From NCBI GenBank assembly GCA_005800795.1, contig SYEN01000117.1:1-10851 (forward strand): a DNA stretch of 10,851 nt, in the 5' to 3' direction. Positions within the stretch are counted from its first letter, which is position 1, and each line of letters begins with the position of its first letter. Below the pieces are notes generated by a model, which was not told where the DNA came from, ran no database searches, and worked only from the letters and a program-made list of their open reading frames with translations. Made by a program: the position numbers and the translations under genes. This stretch comes from Burkholderiales bacterium (GTDB lineage Bacteria; Pseudomonadota; Gammaproteobacteria; Burkholderiales; SG8-41). Below are positions 1-6,895 of the stretch, piece by piece.

Positions 1-1
1 C

Positions 2-286
2 GAAGAAAAAGACCTCGCCGAATGGGCCGAGGTCAAACAGTTTCCGATCATCCCATGCACCCTGTGCGGCTCGCAGGAAAACCTGAAACGCAAGGAAGCC
101 AAGGCGCTGCTACGCGAGTGGGAGAAAAAATTTCCGGGGCGCGTGGAGACGGTGCTGACGGCTTTGCAAAATATCACGCCATCGCATATGCTGGATCGGC
201 AGCTATTTGATTTTAAAGGTGTTTTTGCAACGGGATTGGCTGATCCTGATGGGGATAGGGCGTTTGACGAGGATAAGATTGTTTGA
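2..286 (+). CDS. ttcA: tRNA 2-thiocytidine biosynthesis protein TtcA (3' part)
   Basis: The last 94 codons of an open frame that enters from the left edge. TtcA is a cytoplasmic, ATP-dependent, iron-sulfur enzyme that thiolates cytidine 32 in certain tRNAs. The visible part contains FPIIPCTLCGSQENLKR, the second CxxC motif of the family, whose cysteines help hold the Fe-S cluster. It is followed by the conserved tail elements WEKKFPGR, ALQNITPSH and LFDFKG. The N-terminal PP-loop ATP-binding motif and first CxxC lie outside the window. The gene ends with TGA at 284-286. It converges with the HIRAN-protein gene, with 96 bases between the two stop codons. The tail after the LFDFKG block is short and acidic, as in other members. 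Family assignment is confident; nothing can be said about its promoter. Confidence 0.93.
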   Translation, partial: EEKDLAEWAEVKQFPIIPCTLCGSQENLKRKEAKALLREWEKKFPGRVETVLTALQNITPSHMLDRQLFDFKGVFATGLADPDGDRAFDEDKIV

Positions 287-382
287 TACGCCAGTTGTCT
301 ACAACTTCTTACCACTGGGGAACGACTGTTGAATCGTTCAAAAACTGGCCCTATGCGACGACGCCGTGGCGGTACAGGCAGG

Positions 383-1132
383 TCACTGCGGGGCAGCGGC
401 GCCTGAAGAAATCAGCTGAAACTCGCCTTGCGCACAAGGTGCAAAGCCGTTCGGCCAAGGAGAGACAAATTTGCACAAGAGCCGGAAATTGCTCGGCGCA
501 TCCGGATTCACCCGTTCCACCGTAACTCGAACATTTCCCTGACCTACCTGATCCATCACCGTTGAAAACTCAGCCGAGTAGTACCGCGGCACGTAGCCCA
601 CCATTGACATCGGGTCATCCGTGCGTAGCAGCAATGCCATGGGATCAGATTTGTTCTGCCTGTCCTGCATCACGAACAATCGTTCGTCTACATGCAGCGC
701 AGCTGCGCGTGCTTGATCCTTCTCGCTCAGGTGACGCAGGCCATGCGAGAAGAAATGAACTTCGTATCGATTTTGAGCACTCGGTTCCGGGCACGGAACA
801 ATTTCTAGGGAATCCGTCGCGCGCTGGCCGCCGCTACGAGCCAGCATCTCCATCTCATCGGCTTTGGTCTCGTCCAACCCCAGCCATTTCAGATAGTCGC
901 GATACTCAGGACGCGATTTTGGCAACAGCCGATTGGCAAACAGCGGGAATAATTCGTTGGATAGGTAAACCACGCCCAAATCCAGCATGCGTCCGAAGGG
1001 CACGAATTTCTTAGATGTCTTTGCGCCTCGTGTATATGCGAACTGGTAAGTCCCCTGGTCGTACGATAGCCGTCCGACCGGATGCCACGTGCGGGTGTCG
1101 GGGTCCTGCCATGTCACGAAAAGTTTATGCAT
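383..1132 (-). CDS. HipA-N-like / HIRAN domain protein
   Basis: A 249-residue protein with two parts. Residues about 124-195 look like a HIRAN domain: RLFVMQDRQNKSDPMAL and MVGYVPRYYSAEF match its pattern of DxxNxxDPxAL followed by hGYhPR. HIRAN domains bind DNA ends in helicases such as HLTF; stand-alone bacterial ones have no firm role. Residues 1-116 resemble, by eye, the N-terminal domain of E. coli HipA: KLFVTW, VGRLSYDQGTYQFAY, LFANRLLPKSRPEYRD and SLEIVPCPE align in order with the HipA segments KLVTW, VGEL...HTFKYA, FFDNLLPDSPIVRD and VTLIPE. I chose ATG at 1132, which lies 10 bases after the kinase stop; a start at 1210 would overlap the kinase by 68 bases. An AGGA sits very close to the ATG. 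It is probably translated together with the kinase upstream. HIRAN assignment is fairly confident; the HipA-N similarity is my alignment from memory. Confidence 0.78.
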   Translation of the reverse strand: MHKLFVTWQDPDTRTWHPVGRLSYDQGTYQFAYTRGAKTSKKFVPFGRMLDLGVVYLSNELFPLFANRLLPKSRPEYRDYLKWLGLDETKADEMEMLARSGGQRATDSLEIVPCPEPSAQNRYEVHFFSHGLRHLSEKDQARAAALHVDERLFVMQDRQNKSDPMALLLRTDDPMSMVGYVPRYYSAEFSTVMDQVGQGNVRVTVERVNPDAPSNFRLLCKFVSPWPNGFAPCAQGEFQLISSGAAAPQ

Positions 1133-1142
1133 ATCCTGTCTG

Positions 1143-2036
1143 TTACCACGCGAGCAACCGTGCACGGTTGATTTCCAGCAATCGTACCGCGAATCGGCGC
1201 GCGGCGTCACTTATTTCCGATTCCGGGATTCGTTTCACAATTGCCTCGAACTCCTGCACTGACACTTTGTCCAACCAAGATATCCAATATCGGGCCGCAG
1301 GGGGCGAAATTCTAGCGGCTTCCTTAAAGGCCTCCAGAGTCTTTAACGGCTTCACCCCACCCAAGGTGTAAAACGCTGACTCGGCTCTACTTGCATAATG
1401 CTCCATAGAATCCCCGCTGTCGCGTGTATTGAGCCGGCGCAAACGAGATTCATCGCGTTCATTTCGCCCGAGGCTCGATGCATGGTCGAATGTTGGAGAT
1501 AATGTAACCTGTTGATTTTTATCAATAATTAATGCCCAGTTCTCGTGGTGGCGGTCCTGATTGGCGACTAGTGCATCAAGCATCAGATAACCGACAAATA
1601 CATCACCAGCACTGCGAAATTCCGTTGGAGGTACGAACCCCATCGGATAACCCAAGCCCCTCGAACGCACGACCGACATCACACGCGTTATCCTGTGCTG
1701 GCGCGCCCTGTACCGCTGGGCGTACTGGTAACCCCTAACAATTTTCGCCAACAGCTCGTTGCCGAACACTAAGCGCCCGCCATCAGGCACAAAAGTCTCC
1801 GAAACCACGCCCTTGCGGCCTTTCCAAGTAGCCAATTCATACTCCGCATGAGGAATGCCCAGCAGACGGCAGATTTCGCAGCCCACTTTCTCCGCCCAAT
1901 GCTCACTAGACTCAGGCCGGCCTTCCTTGTACAACACCCGCTTACCGTCGGCGGAATACCAGAACTTTGACTTGGTGCCCAAGGCCTCCAGCATTTCGCC
2001 CGCGTGATCCGGGACGTGGATGATCGGATAGGTCAT
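1143..2036 (-). CDS. HipA-like serine/threonine kinase core
   Basis: A 297-residue protein with the kinase core of the HipA family but no HipA N-terminal domain. HipA-type kinases phosphorylate translation-related targets (GltX for E. coli HipA, TrpS for HipT) and cause growth arrest or persistence. Visible motifs are a nucleotide-binding lysine in VLYKEG (K37), the catalytic segment VANQDRHHENWAL (D161, N166) and the metal-binding PTFDHASSLG (D184). The spacings D-5-N and D-23-D equal those of E. coli HipA (D309, N314, D332), so the active site looks intact. ATG at 2036 is preferred; a TTG at 2042 is in frame. GAG lies 7 bases upstream of the ATG. The gene begins 24 bases after the dapE stop and is followed 10 bases later by the HIRAN-protein gene, so the three are likely one transcript. 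No helix-turn-helix HipB-like gene is adjacent. The target is unknown. Confidence 0.85.
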   Translation of the reverse strand: MTYPIIHVPDHAGEMLEALGTKSKFWYSADGKRVLYKEGRPESSEHWAEKVGCEICRLLGIPHAEYELATWKGRKGVVSETFVPDGGRLVFGNELLAKIVRGYQYAQRYRARQHRITRVMSVVRSRGLGYPMGFVPPTEFRSAGDVFVGYLMLDALVANQDRHHENWALIIDKNQQVTLSPTFDHASSLGRNERDESRLRRLNTRDSGDSMEHYASRAESAFYTLGGVKPLKTLEAFKEAARISPPAARYWISWLDKVSVQEFEAIVKRIPESEISDAARRFAVRLLEINRARLLAW

Positions 2037-2060
2037 GCCCAATCTCGCGGCAACACGTAC

Positions 2061-3200
2061 CTACGCTCCCTTAATCAACAAATTCACCAGCACCTGCTTG
2101 TAAATCTTCTGCAGCGGTTCGATCTCCTCCACGCCCACGCATTCGTTGAGCTTGTGGATCGTCGCGTTGGTCGGGCCGAACTCCACCACTTGCGGGCAGA
2201 TGTCGGCGATGAAGCGGCCATCTGAGGTGCCGCCGGTGGTGGATAGCTCGGTGTCTACGCCGGTTACCGACTTGATGGCCTTGGCGATGGCATCCACCAG
2301 GTCGCCGCGCGGCGTGAGGAACGGCCGCCCATCAACGCGCCACTCGATGTCGTAATGCACGCCGTGTTTATCGAGGATGTTGACCACGCGCGTTTCCAGC
2401 GACTCGATGTTGCTGGCGGTGGAGTGCCGGAAGTTAAAGCGCACCGTGGCAGAGCCGGGAATCACGTTGTTCGCGCCCGTGCCAGAATTAAAATTGGAAA
2501 TCTGCCACGTCGTCGGCGGAAAATATTCGTTGCCGTTGTCCCATTTGGTTTGTGCGAGTTCGGCGATGGCCGAGGCGACTTCGTGGATCGGGTTGCGCGC
2601 CATGTCGGGATACGCCACGTGGCCTTGAATGCCTTTCACCGTGAGCACGCCGGTGAATGAACCACGGCGGCCGTTTTTGATCATGTCGCCGAGTTTTTTC
2701 ACCGAGGTCGGCTCACCCACCACGCAGTAATCAAGCTTTTCGCCGCGCGCGGCGAGCATTTCCACCATGCGCACGGTGCCGTCAATCGCCGGGCCTTCTT
2801 CGTCTGAGGTGAACATCACCGCCAGCGAACCGGGATGATCCGGGTGTTCATTGACGAATTCGCGGATCGCCAGCACGAAGGCCGCGAGCGAGGTTTTCAT
2901 GTCGGCAGCGCCGCGCCCGTAGAGCCAGCCGTCCCGGATCGTCGGCGTGAAAGGGTCGCTCGTCCATTGATCGAGCGGCCCGGTGGGCACCACGTCGGTA
3001 TGACCTGCAAAGCAAATCAGCGGCTTGGCCGTGCCGCGCCGCGCCCACAGATTGCTCACGCCACCCCTATCGATGCGTTCGCATTTGAAACCCAGCGGTT
3101 CCAGTAACGGAATGAGGATGTCGAGACAGCCTGCGTCGTCCGGGAACTGCGACTTGCAGCGGATAAGTTGTTGGGTGAGTTCGAGGGTGGTGATTTCCAC
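2061..3200 (-). CDS. dapE: succinyl-diaminopimelate desuccinylase DapE
   Basis: DapE hydrolyses N-succinyl-LL-2,6-diaminopimelate to LL-diaminopimelate and succinate in the cytoplasm, in the lysine and peptidoglycan meso-DAP pathway. The protein has 379 residues, the usual length. The di-zinc M20 motifs are GHTDVVP (H67, D69), GRGAADMK (D100), TSDEEGPA (E134, E135), GEPT (E163) and TNATIHKLNE (H349). These residue numbers coincide with those known for Haemophilus DapE, which supports the GTG start at 3200. That GTG is preceded by a clear AAGGAG at 8 bases. The frame stays open upstream for more than a kilobase, but that part lies antisense to the dehydrogenase and is not expected to be translated. 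The kinase gene starts 24 bases downstream. DapE is normally near dapD or dapC; here it is beside a HipA-like pair. Confidence 0.96.
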   Translation of the reverse strand: MEITTLELTQQLIRCKSQFPDDAGCLDILIPLLEPLGFKCERIDRGGVSNLWARRGTAKPLICFAGHTDVVPTGPLDQWTSDPFTPTIRDGWLYGRGAADMKTSLAAFVLAIREFVNEHPDHPGSLAVMFTSDEEGPAIDGTVRMVEMLAARGEKLDYCVVGEPTSVKKLGDMIKNGRRGSFTGVLTVKGIQGHVAYPDMARNPIHEVASAIAELAQTKWDNGNEYFPPTTWQISNFNSGTGANNVIPGSATVRFNFRHSTASNIESLETRVVNILDKHGVHYDIEWRVDGRPFLTPRGDLVDAIAKAIKSVTGVDTELSTTGGTSDGRFIADICPQVVEFGPTNATIHKLNECVGVEEIEPLQKIYKQVLVNLLIKGA

Positions 3201-3208
3201 GGGCTGCG

Positions 3209-3214
3209 CTCCTT
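3209..3214 (-). promoter_or_regulatory. ribosome binding site of dapE
   Basis: AAGGAG on the minus strand, 8 bases before a GTG codon. It decides the start: no ATG gives an equally good fit, and the resulting residue numbers match the known metal ligands of DapE. Confidence 0.8.
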
Positions 3215-3284
3215 GATAGACCGCGAATCTTATCAAATTGCGGGTAGAATGCCGTCCCATTCGCCAACCATTTTCACTTGTGCC

Positions 3285-4301
3285 ATGTCCACCAAACCCG
3301 CCCTGATCATCTCGCACCGTTGCCACGCCGTATTCGGCGCCGAACTCACCGCCGCAGTCGCCCGCTTGAAACTGCCGCACGAGGTGGCGGCGCTGCCCGA
3401 GGACAAGGACGCGCGGCTGTCGGACGCCGATGTCGCGCGCGGCGAAATTGCTTTTTATTCGCAGGATCTCAACCCCACGCACGGCCGACAGTTTTTCTCC
3501 GCCGTGCGCAAAGGGCCGAACATGAAGTGGATCCATGTGTTCAACATCGGCGTGGATCATCCGATTTATACGGAAATGCAGGAACGTGGCGTGCGCGTCA
3601 CCACCTCCGCCGGCACCACGGCGCAGCCGATTTCGCAGACGGCGATTACTGGCATGCTGATGCTGTCGCGCGGCTTTCCCTTCTGGATCAAGTCTCAGGC
3701 CGAACGCCGCTGGCAGCAGGTGCGGCTGCAGGATTCGCCCGCTGATTTGCCGGGGCAAACCGTGCTGGTGTATGGCATGGGTTCCATCGGCGCGGAGTTC
3801 GCGCGGCTCGCCAAGGCACTGGGCATGCACGTCATCGGCGTGCGCCGAACACCACAACTGGCGCGCAAAGCCAATGATCCGGTGGACGAAATGCACACGC
3901 CGGATCAAATCGATAAGCTGTTGCCGCGCGCGCAATGGCTGATGCTGTGCTCGCCGCTCACCAGCGAGACACGCAAGCTCATGAACGCGCAACGGTTGGC
4001 ACTGTTGCCCAAGGGCGCGCACGTGCTGAATGTGTCGCGCGGCGAAGTGATCGACGAGGCCGCCATGATTGAGTCTCTGAAGGGCGGTCATCTCGCCGGC
4101 GCATATCTCGATGTGTTTGAGCAGGAGCCGCTGCCCGCCGAATCGGCGCTGTGGGATTTGCCGAACGTCATCATCACGCCGCACAACTCGACCAGCTCGC
4201 GCGGCAATGAGCGGCGCGTGTTCGACTGCTTTACGCGCATACTTGAGCAGTGGGCCAACAAGCAGTCGCCGCTGACCAATGAAGTGCTGCGCACCGGGTA
4301 A
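3285..4301 (+). CDS. D-2-hydroxyacid dehydrogenase (NAD-dependent)
   Basis: A 338-residue cytoplasmic oxidoreductase of the D-isomer-specific 2-hydroxyacid dehydrogenase family, which interconverts 2-oxoacids and D-2-hydroxyacids with NAD(P)H. The Rossmann motif is YGMGSIGAEFARLAKALG (GxGxxG at 164-169). It is followed by VRRT at 187-190, where an Arg pair after the second strand may favour NADP; this is inference. The catalytic triad is visible: R252 in NVSRGEVID, E281 in DVFEQEPLP and H300 in ITPHNS. The start ATG at 3285 lacks a clear ribosome site; an in-frame ATG at 3249 would add 12 residues. It is divergent from dapE (84 bases apart) and followed after 35 bases by a Bug receptor, so the two may be cotranscribed and the receptor may import a related carboxylate. 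Substrate cannot be told from sequence; a glyoxylate/hydroxypyruvate reductase-like role is one option. Confidence 0.9.
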   Translation: MSTKPALIISHRCHAVFGAELTAAVARLKLPHEVAALPEDKDARLSDADVARGEIAFYSQDLNPTHGRQFFSAVRKGPNMKWIHVFNIGVDHPIYTEMQERGVRVTTSAGTTAQPISQTAITGMLMLSRGFPFWIKSQAERRWQQVRLQDSPADLPGQTVLVYGMGSIGAEFARLAKALGMHVIGVRRTPQLARKANDPVDEMHTPDQIDKLLPRAQWLMLCSPLTSETRKLMNAQRLALLPKGAHVLNVSRGEVIDEAAMIESLKGGHLAGAYLDVFEQEPLPAESALWDLPNVIITPHNSTSSRGNERRVFDCFTRILEQWANKQSPLTNEVLRTG

Positions 4302-4336
4302 ATGCCTAACCAGCGCCGAGCAAAGGCCAGAAAATA

Positions 4337-5296
4337 ATGTCATTAAAACAAATACTTACGTTAGGCCTGTTGTTGGGCGCGGCGACCGCTTACGCGCAAG
4401 GCTACCCGGCAAAATCCGTGCGCATCGTCGTTCCGTTCGCGGCGGGCGGCAACACCGACTTTACCGCGCGCACTATAGCCGCCAAGCTCACCGAAAATTT
4501 GGGCCAGCAATTTCTGGTGGATAACCGCCCCGGCGGTTCCACCAATATCGGCTCTGACATGATCGCGAAGTCGCCGCCCGACGGCTATAACATTCTGATG
4601 GGCGGCGCAGCCAATGCCATCAACGTGGCGGCGCTGGCCAAGGTGCCGTTTGATTTGCAACGCGATCTGACGCCGGTTGTGTTGTGCGTGAAGGGGGCGA
4701 ATGTATTGTCGATACACCCGTCGTTGCCGGCGAAAAATCTCAAGGAACTGATTGCGCTGGCGAAAGCGAAACCGGGGCAACTGAATTTCGGCACGTCTGG
4801 CGTGGCGAGTTCCAATCATATGGCCGGTGAATTGTTCATGTCGATGGCGGCGATCAAAATGAATCATGTGCCCTACAAGGGCAATTCGCAGGCCATGACC
4901 GATCTGCTTGGCGGCCACGTCGAAATGTCCATCAGCGGCGTGCCGGTGCTGGTGCCGCACATCAGGAGCGGGCGTATCCGCGCGGTGGCCATCGGCAGCC
5001 TGAAACGCTTTGCCGCCATCCCCGACGTGCCTACCTTCGACGAGCAGGGACTGAAGGGCTACGAGGCGTCAACCTGGTTCGGCTTCATGGCACCGTCAAA
5101 AACGCCTCGCGATATTATCGCCCGGCTAAGCAGCGAGACCGGCAAGATTCTCGCCAGCAAGGAAATCCGCGAGCGCTATCAGACGGAAGGTCTGGAACCG
5201 CAGGGCGGCTCGCCGGAGAGCTTCGCGAAATTCATCGCCTCGGAAATCGCGCTTTACACGCGCGTGGTGGAGGCGGCGAAATTGCCGAAGTTGTAA
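4337..5296 (+). CDS. Bug/TctC-type periplasmic solute-binding protein (1)
   Basis: A 319-residue periplasmic receptor of the tripartite tricarboxylate transporter family (TctC/Bug). These proteins bind carboxylates or related small molecules and deliver them to TctA/TctB permeases, or act as sensors. The signal peptide is MSLKQILTLGLLLGAATAYA with likely cleavage after A20. Family landmarks follow in order: IVVPFAAGGNTDFTAR (ligand loop with D41), VDNRPGGSTNIG, SPPDGYN, HVPYKGNSQAMTDLLGGHV, GRIRAVA and IPDVPTFDEQG. AAAGG lies 10 bases before the ATG. The 35-base gap to the dehydrogenase suggests an operon. No permease subunit is nearby, so it is an orphan receptor, as most Bug proteins are. 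It is more distant from the receptors at 7309 and 10213 than those two are from each other, yet shares a short near-identical DNA string with both in its signal-peptide region. Confidence 0.92.
   Translation: MSLKQILTLGLLLGAATAYAQGYPAKSVRIVVPFAAGGNTDFTARTIAAKLTENLGQQFLVDNRPGGSTNIGSDMIAKSPPDGYNILMGGAANAINVAALAKVPFDLQRDLTPVVLCVKGANVLSIHPSLPAKNLKELIALAKAKPGQLNFGTSGVASSNHMAGELFMSMAAIKMNHVPYKGNSQAMTDLLGGHVEMSISGVPVLVPHIRSGRIRAVAIGSLKRFAAIPDVPTFDEQGLKGYEASTWFGFMAPSKTPRDIIARLSSETGKILASKEIRERYQTEGLEPQGGSPESFAKFIASEIALYTRVVEAAKLPKL
4343..4360 (+). repeat. short DNA motif shared by three receptor genes, copy 1
   Basis: TTAAAACAAATACTTACG, six bases after the start codon of the first Bug gene. It differs from copies 2 and 3 (TTAAAAACAAATACTTACA) by one missing A in the A-run and by its last base, so it is read in a different codon phase. 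Confidence 0.6.
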
Positions 5297-5367
5297 GGTG
5301 TTGGGGTAGGGTTGCAATTCTGAAAGCGCATTCAAGAATTCCCCTTCAGCGCTTCTGCCCCTACACC
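5297..5367. terminator. long stem-loop between convergent genes, possible terminator
   Basis: Directly after the Bug stop codon, GGTGTTGGGG (5297-5306) pairs with CCCCTACACC (5358-5367) except for one T-T position. Inside, AAGCGC (5324-5329) can pair with GCGCTT (5349-5354), or alternatively AATTCT (5316-5321) with AGAATT (5335-5340). There is no T-run on either side, so it is not a classic intrinsic terminator. It lies between convergent genes, where an RNA structure that stops or protects transcripts would make sense. Confidence 0.4.
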
Positions 5368-5375
5368 AAAGCCCT

Positions 5376-5479
5376 CATTCTGGCGAAAGCCAGAATCTAG
5401 GTTGTAACCAGTGCTGAAGGCCAAATTTCAAGACGCTTTGCATCGGTTTACAACCTGGGTTCCAGCTTTCGCTGGAACG
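5376..5479. repeat. REPIN-like pair of inverted palindromic repeats
   Basis: Two arms in opposite orientation, 5376-5409 and 5445-5479. Each arm contains its own perfect 8-bp hairpin with a 4-base loop: ATTCTGGC-GAAA-GCCAGAAT at 5377-5396, and on the other strand GTTCCAGC-GAAA-GCTGGAAC at 5459-5478. Each hairpin is followed inward by AGGTTGTAACC or AGGTTGTAAACC. Differences between the arms occur in pairs that keep each hairpin matched. The whole can fold into one large cruciform, and about 35 bases lie between the arms. The layout matches REPIN or Neisseria-type dRS3/NIME elements; the family identity is inference. The rest of 5297-5527 shows no gene. Confidence 0.75.
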
Positions 5480-5527
5480 ACGGTTTGGAGACGCCTCGCT
5501 CCGGGACACTTGACCGTATGCGCTGCC

Positions 5528-6694
5528 CTAGCGGTTCAACCGCGTCTCCACAATCCGCGCAAACACGCTGGCGCCCAGCGGCAACGCCGCATCGTTGAAG
5601 TCATACGCGGGGTTGTGCACCTCGCACGCACCCTCGCCAGCACCGTTGCCGATGTTGAAGTAACAGCCAGGCACTTTTTCCAGCATGAAGGAAAAGTCTT
5701 CCGAGGCGACGATCAGATTTGGGTTGCGATTGACGTTGCCCACGCCCGCTACTTCGGTACATATGGCGGCGGCGAACTCGGCTTCCCTGGCATCGTTGAC
5801 GGTGGGCGCGAAGGTCACGCGAAAATCCAGTTCCGCCGTCGCGCCGTAGGCTTCGGCCGTGGCCTTGACCACGCGCCGCATGGCGTTTTCGATTTGCGCC
5901 ATCACTTCGGGGGTAAACGCGCGCACGGTGCCGGACAACTGCGCGGTTTGCGGAATCACGTTGTAAGCGTCGCCGCTGTGGATTTTGGTGACCGACACCA
6001 CCGCCGGGTCGACCGGTCGCAGGTTGCGCGCGACGATGCTTTGCAACGCAACGACCATATGCGAAGCCACCAGCACCGGATCGATGCCCGCTTCGGGCCG
6101 CGCGCCGTGTGCACCCTTGCCGGTGATGTGGACATCAAAAAACGCGCCGCCCGCCATCATCGGCCCCGCGCGCACCGCAAACTGGCCCACCGGCAGCCCT
6201 GGCCGGTTGTGCATGCCGAATATGGCCTCGCAGGGAAATTTGTCGAACAGGCCGTCGGCAATCATTGCACGCGCGCCGCCGATGCCTTCTTCGGCCGGCT
6301 GAAAAATGAAATTCACCACACCGTTAAAGCGCCGCGTTTCCGCGAGGTATTTCGCCGCACCGAGCAGCATGGTGGTGTGCCCGTCGTGCCCGCAGGCATG
6401 CATGCAGCCCTCATGCGTCGAACGGTGCTCAAAGGTGTTGGCCTCGTGGATCGGCAAGGCATCCATGTCCGCACGCAGGCCCACGGCGCGCGTCGAATTT
6501 CCGGCACGCAGCACGCCCACCACGCCGGTTTTACCGATGCCGGTGTGCACCTCAAGGCCGTATTCACGCAGCTTCTGTGAGACGATGGCCGCGGTGCGGT
6601 TTTCTTCAAACCCCAGCTCCGGGTGTGCGTGAATGTCGCGCCGCCAGCGCGTCATTTCGTCCTGCATGACTTCGATGGATTCGATGACTGCCAT
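5528..6694 (-). CDS. M20D metallo-amidohydrolase (hippurate hydrolase-like)
   Basis: A 388-residue cytoplasmic enzyme of peptidase family M20D, which contains hippurate hydrolase, N-acyl-amino-acid amidohydrolases and auxin-conjugate hydrolases and cleaves N-acyl amide bonds with two metal ions. Motifs in order: DIHAHPELGFEE (21-31), GLRADMDALPI (72-82), MHACGHDGHTTMLLGAA (98-114, with metal ligands C101 and H103), FQPAEEG (E136), GMHNRPGLPVG (H162), the dimerisation-domain segment ITGKGAHGARP, VIPQTAQLSGTVRAF, ASEDFSFML (330-338), and the final ligand in EVHNPAYDF (H360). ATG at 6694 has GGGGGA 6-7 bases upstream. All key residues are present, so the enzyme should be active. It is divergent from the cupin gene and convergent with the first Bug gene. 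The exact acyl-amino-acid substrate cannot be deduced. An open frame covering it on the other strand is only a GC-rich shadow. Confidence 0.93.
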   Translation of the reverse strand: MAVIESIEVMQDEMTRWRRDIHAHPELGFEENRTAAIVSQKLREYGLEVHTGIGKTGVVGVLRAGNSTRAVGLRADMDALPIHEANTFEHRSTHEGCMHACGHDGHTTMLLGAAKYLAETRRFNGVVNFIFQPAEEGIGGARAMIADGLFDKFPCEAIFGMHNRPGLPVGQFAVRAGPMMAGGAFFDVHITGKGAHGARPEAGIDPVLVASHMVVALQSIVARNLRPVDPAVVSVTKIHSGDAYNVIPQTAQLSGTVRAFTPEVMAQIENAMRRVVKATAEAYGATAELDFRVTFAPTVNDAREAEFAAAICTEVAGVGNVNRNPNLIVASEDFSFMLEKVPGCYFNIGNGAGEGACEVHNPAYDFNDAALPLGASVFARIVETRLNR

Positions 6695-6792
6695 GATATT
6701 CCCCCAAGTGTAGTTTTCGCCGCCGTCACAGGCTCACGGCAAATAGATTACACCATGCGCGTGCCATCACGGCTCCCGTAAAGGCTGCGCGA

Positions 6793-6820
6793 GTTGTGTG
6801 GGGCGGCCTTGGCCTATAAA
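6793..6820 (+). promoter_or_regulatory. possible sigma-70 promoter for the cupin gene
   Basis: In the 201-base divergent region (6695-6895), TATAAA at 6815-6820 is a good -10 element. GTTGTG or TTGTGT at 6793-6799 is a weak -35 with 15-16 bases spacing. The same region holds a small inverted repeat, GCCGT/ACGGC (6722-6726 and 6736-6740), on the amidohydrolase side, which could be an operator but is short. Confidence 0.3.
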
Positions 6821-6895
6821 CTCATCTGCGACAGCAGTGATTGCCGTCGCTTTGGCCCACGCTTTGCGCCGCACCACCCATCATCAGGAGACCCC

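Noticed and set aside
320..339. Inverted repeat GAACGA-N8-TCGTTC between ttcA and the HIRAN gene as a terminator
   Set aside because: The stem is only 6 bp with mixed composition, and no T-run follows it on either strand in the right direction. AGTTGT-CT-ACAACT at 293-306 is equally weak.
1133..1210. N-terminal extension of the HIRAN protein by 26 residues
   Set aside because: It would overlap the kinase gene by 68 bases, and the HipA-like similarity starts at the internal ATG at 1132.
3201..3284. Divergent promoters between dapE and the dehydrogenase
   Set aside because: A/T-rich hexamer-like stretches (TTGATA, TAGAAT, TAAGAT) exist but not with acceptable spacing, so no promoter is claimed.
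2061..4343. Minus-strand open frame of 760 codons starting inside the first receptor gene region
   Set aside because: Only its last 379 codons are DapE. The front part is antisense to the dehydrogenase, shows no family motifs and is low-complexity His/Arg/Gly-rich; a good GTG with AAGGAG marks the true start at 3200.
5411..6580. Plus-strand open frame of 389 codons opposite the amidohydrolase
   Set aside because: Its reverse strand encodes a clear M20D enzyme with all metal ligands; the plus-strand translation is His/Arg/Gly-rich without recognisable motifs.
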